Shown here one piece after another: positions 1-5,188 of a stretch of 5,188 nucleotides of DNA. Positions within the stretch are counted from its first letter, which is position 1; each line of letters opens with the position of its first letter. Origin of the DNA: Fischerella sp. Its GTDB lineage: Bacteria; Cyanobacteriota; Cyanobacteriia; Cyanobacteriales; Nostocaceae. The notes beneath the pieces are model-generated. The model was given only the letters and a program-made list of their open reading frames with translations, was not told where the DNA came from and did not search any database. The DNA lies in contig JANZYY010000404.1 in assembly GCA_026419705.1 (NCBI GenBank), positions 1-5,188 of the forward strand, given 5' to 3'. Position numbers and translations under genes: made by a program.

Positions 1-1498
1 AACGCAGTAAAGTTGAAGACATGCCAATGACGTGGGTCAAAGGCGTCAGCAATTCATGACTAATGGTGGCTAAAAATTCACTTCTGAGGCGATTAGCGGC
101 TTCAGCAGCAACTAAAGCGTCATGCAACGCCATTGTGCGCTCAATCACTCGTTGCTCAAGACTTTGTTTTTCTTGGGTGAGCGATCGCGTTAACTCCGCT
201 TGGTAAATAGCGATCGCTAATTGTTCGGCAATAGAACTCAGTAGACTTTTTTCATTCTCGGTCCAATGGCGTGGAGTATGGCACTGATGAGCAATTAATA
301 GCCCCCAAAGTTCATCTTCAAATACAATTGGTGCTACAAACTTAGACCGGACTTTAATATTCCTTAAGAAATTTAAAAAACACTCTTCTAAAGCATAAGT
401 TTTTTCGATATCATCCACAGCTACGGTAAAGCCTTGGCGATATTTTTCCCAGCATGGGGAATCGGGCACAAAGCAACGATCTTCTTGGTAATTTAACACC
501 GAGGGAATATCATCTTTAGCACGGGATTCGTAAATAATACAACTCGAATGCTGTCCTAAGTTGGATGAAGGTGAAGACGTAAGAGTGTGACTATTAGCTT
601 CCCCAAAATTCGTAATTCTCAGACTAAACGCGTCACGATTTGGTGGTTGCTGATTTTTACTTGCAGGGTTAAATCTCTCGGAGCGATCGAAAAGATCTAC
701 TTCTTGTGGATGAATTAGCTTGCAGATTACTAATCGATCTAATTCCAAAAACTTCTGTACCTGCTCAATTGCTGTCGCCATAATTACCGACAAATCTAGA
801 CTTTGGCGAATCTGAGTTGTGACCTGATTTAAAAGCTGTTCTTGAGCAAGTTGTTTTTTGAGAGCATCTTCTACTGGCTTACAAACAGAAACATCAGGAG
901 TTGTTGAGACTTGTTGTGGTTCTGCGCTCTCTTGGTTAATCTGTGGTAAAAGAACTTCTAATAATAACAACGTAAATTGACTTTGGAGTTTGACATCATT
1001 AGGAGCAAGAATTTGACGATAGTGTTCAATTTTATGGTATTGCTGAGAATCACATCCGAATAATTCCTGCAATTTCGTTGTAAAGGAGGCGATCGCCTGA
1101 GAATCAAAGGTCAAATACACATTCAGCTTTGAGCAAGGGAACTGCTTTTGCCGTGTATGAGTTTCCTCCTCAGTTGCGAGCGGGGTTTTCCAAAATTGAT
1201 GGGATTGACCTTCAATTGGCGCAGACAAGAGAATTCTTTTTTGTTTTCCCAACCTTACAAACTCACCCATCTCCTCTGATTTACCCACTAACAGCGCACT
1301 AAATCCTCTAGAAATGACAATCGTAAACTTTTGCTTTTGCCACTCATCTGGGAGGTTAATTTGCGCCAGCACAGCTTCTGTGAGAAGTATAGATTCACTC
1401 TCCACTGCTTGAGCCATTTGCTCTAACAATTTACCAAGTTGATTAAATACATCTGTAGGCAAGGTGCGAGAAAAGCTCAAGTTGGAAGAATTAAGCAT
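1..1498 (-). CDS. GAF-domain sensor histidine kinase, N-terminal part (C-terminus beyond left edge)
   Basis: This is the first ~499 codons of a two-component sensor kinase, open from ATG at 1498 to the window edge. Residues 1-160 form a domain I do not recognise (it includes FTIVISRGFSALLVGK). Residues 160-220 are a linker. Residues ~220-432 form a GAF domain ending in the phytochrome/cyanobacteriochrome-like LWGLLIAHQC and IAEQLAIAI motifs. It has an apparent loop expansion at ~262-318, and Cys373 sits at the spacing of a bilin-binding cysteine. Residues ~432-465 look like a coiled-coil signalling linker. The dimerisation/phosphoacceptor H-box is SEFLATISHELLTPL, with predicted phosphoacceptor His481. 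The usual Arg of HELRTPL is Leu here. The kinase ATP-binding domain must lie further left. No transmembrane segment is visible, so the protein is probably cytoplasmic. The start is the first ATG in a frame open throughout; a weak GGA lies just upstream. The histidine kinase call is firm; ligand and response regulator are unknown. It is divergent from cobN. Confidence 0.9.
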   Translation of the reverse strand, partial: MLNSSNLSFSRTLPTDVFNQLGKLLEQMAQAVESESILLTEAVLAQINLPDEWQKQKFTIVISRGFSALLVGKSEEMGEFVRLGKQKRILLSAPIEGQSHQFWKTPLATEEETHTRQKQFPCSKLNVYLTFDSQAIASFTTKLQELFGCDSQQYHKIEHYRQILAPNDVKLQSQFTLLLLEVLLPQINQESAEPQQVSTTPDVSVCKPVEDALKKQLAQEQLLNQVTTQIRQSLDLSVIMATAIEQVQKFLELDRLVICKLIHPQEVDLFDRSERFNPASKNQQPPNRDAFSLRITNFGEANSHTLTSSPSSNLGQHSSCIIYESRAKDDIPSVLNYQEDRCFVPDSPCWEKYRQGFTVAVDDIEKTYALEECFLNFLRNIKVRSKFVAPIVFEDELWGLLIAHQCHTPRHWTENEKSLLSSIAEQLAIAIYQAELTRSLTQEKQSLEQRVIERTMALHDALVAAEAANRLRSEFLATISHELLTPLTHVIGMSSTLLR

Positions 1499-1589
1499 GT
1501 TCCAAAATTATTTCAGAGAGGCTGGATGCAGTTGCTCAATCAGCTTTTATTTTCTTCTAACCAACAGTTTAAGACGTTAATACAGAAAT
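1499..1589. promoter_or_regulatory. Divergent intergenic control region between the kinase gene and cobN
   Basis: These 91 bases separate two divergent ATG codons and must carry the 5' signals of both genes. The stretch is AT-rich in the half near cobN. The TTAATA at 1577-1582 looks like a -10 hexamer but is only 7 bases from the cobN ATG, so it would require an almost leaderless transcript. TTTTAT at 1545-1550 is another candidate -10, with no convincing -35 at normal spacing. On the kinase side TTTGGAAC precedes the ATG, a weak ribosome-binding match. No clear Shine-Dalgarno precedes cobN. TTAA-GACG-TTAA at 1569-1580 is a minor inverted repeat that could be an operator or chance. The region is too short for a full cobalamin riboswitch and shows no B12-box-like element. 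The regulatory role is inferred from position. Confidence 0.4.
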
Positions 1590-4500
1590 ATGCATCGTAT
1601 TAGCACGACCTCAGGAGCTTGGAACCCTCAGTCAGAAGGTATAAGTTTTATAGAACAAACTCCAGCTCCGTTTGTACTACTTACGGCTGCTGATACCGAT
1701 ATTCAAACTCTCGCAGCTGCACTTCCCCTATTACCCGCAACATTTCCTGCGTTTAGAGTTGCTAACTTATTGAACTTGCAGCATCAAATTACTATTGATA
1801 CTTATGCTGAGCAAGTTTTAGAACTTGCCCAGGTAATTGTTCTGCGCTTACTAGGAGGGCGTTCCTATTGGGCCTATGGGTTAGAAGTAGTCCAGGAAAT
1901 TGTACAACGTCATGGTACAACCCTAATTGTAATACCAGGAGATGATGCTCTCGATCCTGATTTAATCTCTCACTCGACTCTGCCTTTAAGTACTGTCAAT
2001 CAAATATGGCGCTATTTCAGTGAGGGCGGTGTAGAAAATATCGTTAATGCTCTGAAATTTATCGCCGATACTTGCCTGTTGACTTCGTTTCATCCGCCAC
2101 CTCCGAAGTCAGTTCCCCGTGTCGGGTTGTATCCTTGGCAGGGAAGATTCGCAGGTGGTGAAAACTGGAGATCCAAAGTCGGTATCCTCTTCTACCGTGC
2201 CCATTATCTGGCGGGAAACACCAAAGTAATAGATGCTTTATGTCAAGCCTTGGTACAGCGAAATTTAGAACCAGTTCCAGTTTTTGTTTCTTCGTTACGG
2301 GAAATCGATGTCCAACAAGAGTTGAGCGAGTTTTTTCAACCTCAAGACTCAAACCAAATTGTCTTGCTGCTGAATACAACTAGTTTTTCTCTAGCGCGGT
2401 TGGAAACAGAACTATCTCAAATCGAACTGTGGCAAAATTTGGATGTGCCTGTATTGCAGGTAATCGTCAGTGGCGGATCTTTGGAAAACTGGCAGTTCCA
2501 GCTTCAAGGACTTGCACCCCGCGATATTGCTATGAATGTGGCGCTACCAGAAGTCGATGGACGGATTATCAGTCGAGCTGTGTCTTTTAAAGCAGTGCAA
2601 AATTGGCATCCTCAATTAGAAACTGATGTGGTAGTTTATGAACCTGTGCGCGATCGCATTGAGTTTGTTGCTGAACTAGCAGCTAATTGGGTACGCCTGC
2701 GTTCTAAGTCGCCTCAAGAACGGCGCGTAGCTCTCATTTTGGCTAATTACCCCACCCGCGATGGACGTCTTGGCAATGGTGTAGGTTTGGATACACCTGC
2801 TAGTTGTGTGGAAATACTGAAAGCTTTGTCTGATGCTGGGTATGAGGTGGAAGATTTACCTGCTAGTGGTGATGAATTGATACAACGCCTTACTGCTGGG
2901 GTAACGAACGATCCGGAAGGTAGGGAGTTGCGTCCGGTGTGGCAAAGTGTTTCCATCCAGGAGTATCAAGAGTATTTCACTTGTTTGCCGGAAGGTGTGC
3001 AGCAGGGTATTTGCCAGCGTTGGGGGAGTGTTTTGGAAACAAACCACAAAGACGCGAAGGACACGAAGGAAGAGAGAGAGAAAGAGGATTATGCTAGTTT
3101 CCCCCACTCTTTCCCCATTCCCGGTATTCAACTCGGTAACATCTTCGTGGGAATTCAGCCGGCGCGTGGCTATGATATTGACCCCAGTTTGAATTATCAT
3201 GCACCAGATTTGCAGCCAACCCATGCTTATTTAGCTTTTTATTATTGGGTGAGGAAATGTTTTGGCGCGGATGCTGTTATTCATGTAGGCAAACACGGAA
3301 ATCTGGAATGGCTACCGGGTAAAAGTGTGGCTTTATCGAGTAGTTGTTATCCAGAAGTGGCTTTGGGGGCGTTGCCACATTTGTATCCGTTTATTGTTAA
3401 CGATCCTGGTGAAGGTTCGCAAGCTAAACGTCGCGCCCAAGCGGTGATTGTGGATCACCTGACGCCGCCTTTGACTCGTGCAGAACTATACGGTGTTTTG
3501 CAACAGTTGGAAAATTTAATTGATGAGTATTATGAAGCGGAAAGTTTGGATCCACAACGTTTACCCGTGATTTGCGATCGCATCCGAGAATTGGTTGTTA
3601 AAGAAAATCTTCATTGTGATTTGGAGATCGGAAACTCAATTAACAATGACCAATTACCAATTCCTAAAATAGATGGTTATCTTTGTGAGTTGAAAGAAGC
3701 TCAAATCCGCGATGGGTTGCACATTTTTGGGCAATGTCCAACCGGAAGGCAACTACGAGATTTAATTGTAGCGATCGCCCGTCATCCCAATCGCTATCAT
3801 ATCGGAATTACCCGTGCTATAGCTCAAGATCTAGGTTTAGATTTTGATCCCCTCACAGCAGATTTCAGCACTCAGCTATCAGCCACTAGCTATAAAATTC
3901 TACTGGAGAAATTTCAGCGTACCTGTTATACTATCGGCGATGCAGTTGAAGTATTAGAAATACACGCCGCCAAACTCGTAGAACATCTCATCACCCTCCC
4001 CCTCACCCCATCACCTTTTCCCTTCCCTCTCCCCCTCCTCCACTGGATACAGTCCCACCTCCTTCCTTGTTTGCAAAAAACTCACCAAGAAATCACTCAC
4101 TTGCTGCGTGGACTGGACGGTAGGTATGTTCCCAGTGGCCCTGCTGGCGCACCTACGCGCGGGCGTCCGGAAGTTTTGCCTACTGGCAATAATTTTTACT
4201 CTGTTGATATTCGTGCCATTCCTACAGAAACAGCTTGGGATGTTGGTAGAAAAGCAGCTGAGACTCTACTCGAATACTACGTCCAGGAACATGGAGAGTA
4301 TCCAAAAACACTGGGATTATCCCTGTGGGGAACAGCCACAATGCGGACCGGCGGTGATGATATTGCCGAAGCTTTGGCTTTGCTGGGTGTGCAACCTGTT
4401 TGGGATGGTGTAGCACGACGGGTAGTGGATTTTGAAATTTTGCCGCTGTCAGTTTTGGGACGTCCCCGTGTAGATGTAACGTTGCGCATCTCTGGGTTTT

Positions 4501-5188
4501 TTCGAGATGCTTTTCCCAATTTGATAGATTTATTTGACCAAGCAGTGGTAGCAGTGGCGGCGTTGAATGAACCGCCAGAACAGAATCCTTTAGCAGCGCA
4601 AGTCCAACAAGAAACAGATTTTTGGACAAGACAAGGTTTGAGTTTACAAGAAGCACAAGTGCGATCGCGCTACCGTATCTTTGGTTCTAAACCAGGTGCT
4701 TACGGTGCTGGATTACAAGGCTTGATCGAATCGCAAAACTGGATAGATGACGAGGATTTAGCACGCGCATATATTAATTGGAGTTGCTATGCCTACACAA
4801 GTTCCCCCCTTTCCCAAGGGGGGCTAGGGGGGATCTCTGCTCCTGAAGCTTTTGAGCAACGTCTGGCGCAGATGCAAGTTGTGCTGCATAATCAAGACAA
4901 TCGCGAGCACGACATACTCGATTCCGATGATTACTATCAATTTCAGGGTGGTTTAACAGCGGCAGTACGTTTTATACAAGGAAAAAATCCCCAAATTTAT
5001 TTTGGCGATAATTCATTAGGTACTAAACCGCGAGTCCGCCGACTAAAAGAAGAAATCGCAAGAGTGTTTCGTTCTCGGGTAGTAAATCCAAAATGGATAG
5101 CAGGAGTTATGCGCCACGGTTATAAAGGTGCATTTGAAATGGCAGCTACGGTAGATTATTTATTTGCCTATGATGTCACGACAAAATG
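1590..5188 (+). CDS. cobN: CobN, cobaltochelatase large subunit (partial, C-terminus beyond right edge)
   Basis: CobN is the large, substrate-binding subunit of ATP-dependent cobaltochelatase, which inserts Co2+ into the corrin ring (hydrogenobyrinic acid a,c-diamide in the aerobic pathway) in the cytoplasm. The visible 1199 codons are open with no frameshift. After an N-terminal region (about residues 1-190, with VIVLRLLGGRSYW and the PGDD loop), the CobN/Mg-chelatase H core carries YPTRDGRLGNGVGLDTPAS, GNIFVGIQPARGYDIDPSLN, the signature HVGKHGNLEWLPGK (His565, His569), PFIVNDPGEGSQAKRR, GAPTRGRPEVLPTG, SLWGTATMRTGGDD, YRIFGSKPGAYGAGLQ and HDILDSDDYYQFQGG. HVGKHGNLEW favours CobN over ChlH. 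Families I recall run about 1230-1280 residues, so roughly 70-80 are missing. The MHRIS start matches cyanobacterial relatives as I remember them. The AAA+ partners (CobS/CobT, or ChlI/ChlD as often suggested for cyanobacteria) are not in view. Oddities are three repeat-like in-frame insertions, near residues 484-507, 800-817 and 1071-1082. Confidence 0.96.
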   Translation, partial: MHRISTTSGAWNPQSEGISFIEQTPAPFVLLTAADTDIQTLAAALPLLPATFPAFRVANLLNLQHQITIDTYAEQVLELAQVIVLRLLGGRSYWAYGLEVVQEIVQRHGTTLIVIPGDDALDPDLISHSTLPLSTVNQIWRYFSEGGVENIVNALKFIADTCLLTSFHPPPPKSVPRVGLYPWQGRFAGGENWRSKVGILFYRAHYLAGNTKVIDALCQALVQRNLEPVPVFVSSLREIDVQQELSEFFQPQDSNQIVLLLNTTSFSLARLETELSQIELWQNLDVPVLQVIVSGGSLENWQFQLQGLAPRDIAMNVALPEVDGRIISRAVSFKAVQNWHPQLETDVVVYEPVRDRIEFVAELAANWVRLRSKSPQERRVALILANYPTRDGRLGNGVGLDTPASCVEILKALSDAGYEVEDLPASGDELIQRLTAGVTNDPEGRELRPVWQSVSIQEYQEYFTCLPEGVQQGICQRWGSVLETNHKDAKDTKEEREKEDYASFPHSFPIPGIQLGNIFVGIQPARGYDIDPSLNYHAPDLQPTHAYLAFYYWVRKCFGADAVIHVGKHGNLEWLPGKSVALSSSCYPEVALGALPHLYPFIVNDPGEGSQAKRRAQAVIVDHLTPPLTRAELYGVLQQLENLIDEYYEAESLDPQRLPVICDRIRELVVKENLHCDLEIGNSINNDQLPIPKIDGYLCELKEAQIRDGLHIFGQCPTGRQLRDLIVAIARHPNRYHIGITRAIAQDLGLDFDPLTADFSTQLSATSYKILLEKFQRTCYTIGDAVEVLEIHAAKLVEHLITLPLTPSPFPFPLPLLHWIQSHLLPCLQKTHQEITHLLRGLDGRYVPSGPAGAPTRGRPEVLPTGNNFYSVDIRAIPTETAWDVGRKAAETLLEYYVQEHGEYPKTLGLSLWGTATMRTGGDDIAEALALLGVQPVWDGVARRVVDFEILPLSVLGRPRVDVTLRISGFFRDAFPNLIDLFDQAVVAVAALNEPPEQNPLAAQVQQETDFWTRQGLSLQEAQVRSRYRIFGSKPGAYGAGLQGLIESQNWIDDEDLARAYINWSCYAYTSSPLSQGGLGGISAPEAFEQRLAQMQVVLHNQDNREHDILDSDDYYQFQGGLTAAVRFIQGKNPQIYFGDNSLGTKPRVRRLKEEIARVFRSRVVNPKWIAGVMRHGYKGAFEMAATVDYLFAYDVTTK
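3039..3110 (+). repeat. Interspersed-repeat fragment inserted in frame in cobN (insert 1)
   Basis: The stretch begins with CACAAAGACGCGAAGG followed by ACACGAAGGAAG. This is the core of a short dispersed repeat that I know from many filamentous cyanobacterial genomes; its reverse strand reads like CTTCGTGTCCTTCGCG. A purine-only run (GAAGAGAGAGAGAAAGAG) and then a C-rich block (CCCCCACTCTTTCCCC) follow. The codons encode a very hydrophilic segment, NHKDAKDTKEEREKED, at residues ~484-507. It lies between RWGS and the conserved IPGIQLGNIFVGIQP, where related CobN proteins have only a short acidic linker. The insertion keeps the frame. Boundaries are approximate because no uninterrupted homologue can be aligned here. 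Confidence 0.7.
3987..4040 (+). repeat. Pyrimidine-rich low-complexity insertion in cobN (insert 2)
   Basis: About 54 bases are almost entirely C and T with scattered A and no G, including CCCTCCCCCTCACCCC and CCCTTCCCTCTCCCCC. The bottom strand reads as GGTGATGGGGTGAGGGGG, similar to the GGTGATGGGG-type dispersed repeats of cyanobacteria. It encodes LITLPLTPSPFPFPLPLL (residues ~800-817), a proline/leucine/phenylalanine-rich stretch unlike the surrounding helical sequence (VEVLEIHAAKLVEHL before, LLPCLQKTHQEITHLL after). It sits in a linker that probably tolerates length change. It could instead be a diverged native linker, since the match to a repeat family is from memory. Confidence 0.55.
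4800..4835 (+). repeat. C6/G6 hairpin repeat inserted in frame in cobN (insert 3)
   Basis: CCCCCCTT at 4804-4811 pairs perfectly with AAGGGGGG at 4816-4823 around a TCCC loop, giving an 8-bp stem. A second G6 run follows at 4827-4832 after CTA, then ATC. This architecture (C-run, A/T spacer, G-run, second G-run, ATC) is that of a very common short palindromic repeat in cyanobacterial genomes. In this frame it encodes SSPLSQGGLGGI (residues ~1071-1082), which separates the conserved NWSCYAYT from SAPEAFEQRLAQMQ. The frame is kept. The hairpin will also exist in the cobN mRNA inside the coding region; no T-tract follows, so it is not a typical intrinsic terminator. Confidence 0.8.

Noticed and set aside
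181..217. Two close GCGATCGC palindromes as a local regulatory element
   Set aside because: These are HIP1 octamers, spread through many cyanobacterial genomes; the other five copies in the window lie inside both genes, so no local role is implied.
1499..1589. Cobalamin riboswitch upstream of cobN
   Set aside because: These are common before B12 genes, but only 91 bases are available and no B12-box-like sequence or suitable stems were seen.
2059..2379. Minus-strand ORF of 106 codons opposite cobN
   Set aside because: It lies wholly within the conserved N-terminal third of cobN, its product has no recognisable domain, and the plus-strand frame explains the sequence.
2747..3224. Overlapping minus-strand ORFs (2747-2956, 2856-3224) and a plus-frame ORF (2947-3192)
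   Set aside because: They are alternative frames of cobN. The LRVLRVFVV peptide on the minus strand is simply the translated repeat of insert 1.
3241..3330. Magnesium chelatase subunit ChlH instead of CobN
   Set aside because: The signature reads HVGKHGNLEWLPGK, as in CobN, rather than the HFGTHGALEFMPGK type of ChlH.
4108..4656. ORFs on both strands (4108-4413 plus; 4222-4656 and 4277-4519 minus)
   Set aside because: They are shadows of conserved cobN sequence (GAPTRGRPEVLPTG through YRIFGSKPG) and have no domain or ribosome-binding support.
4804..4832. Intrinsic transcription terminator
   Set aside because: The hairpin is strong but has no T-tract after it and lies inside an open, conserved coding frame that continues to the window edge.
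3039..4835. cobN as a pseudogene broken by repeat insertion
   Set aside because: All three insertions preserve the frame, no stop codon appears in 1199 codons, and the signature motifs on both sides are intact.

Overview
This window looks like chromosomal DNA of a cyanobacterium, most likely a filamentous one of the Nostocales type. The evidence is seven copies of the HIP1 octamer GCGATCGC (at 181, 210, 1089, 2650, 3574, 3771 and 4661), moderate G+C, a kinase with a phytochrome/cyanobacteriochrome-style GAF domain, a cyanobacterial-type CobN, and fragments resembling short interspersed repeats common in such genomes. Species assignment is inference only.

The layout is two large genes transcribed away from each other. 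On the minus strand, from 1498 down past the left edge, is the N-terminal ~499 residues of a sensor histidine kinase: an unrecognised N-terminal domain, a large GAF domain, a coiled-coil linker and the histidine phosphorylation motif. The catalytic ATPase part lies outside the window. On the plus strand, from 1590 past the right edge, are 1199 codons of cobN, the large subunit of cobaltochelatase (CobN/ChlH family). It probably lacks only its last several dozen residues. The 91 bases between the two start codons must hold the 5' control elements of both genes. No other gene, RNA gene, CRISPR array or intact mobile element is supported.

The most unusual feature is that cobN remains open although three short stretches look foreign to the conserved protein. 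They are a 'CACAAAGACGCGAAGG'-type repeat with a following purine/pyrimidine block (about 3039-3110), a cytosine-rich pyrimidine tract (about 3987-4040), and a C6/G6 hairpin repeat encoding SSPLSQGGLGG (about 4800-4835). Each resembles a different class of dispersed cyanobacterial repeat, and each appears accommodated in frame. In the kinase, the GAF domain keeps a cysteine (Cys373) that lines up by spacing with the bilin-attachment cysteine of cyanobacteriochromes, so it may be a light or tetrapyrrole sensor. A functional link between this sensor and its divergent neighbour cobN (a tetrapyrrole metal chelatase) is possible, but the sequence alone does not show it.
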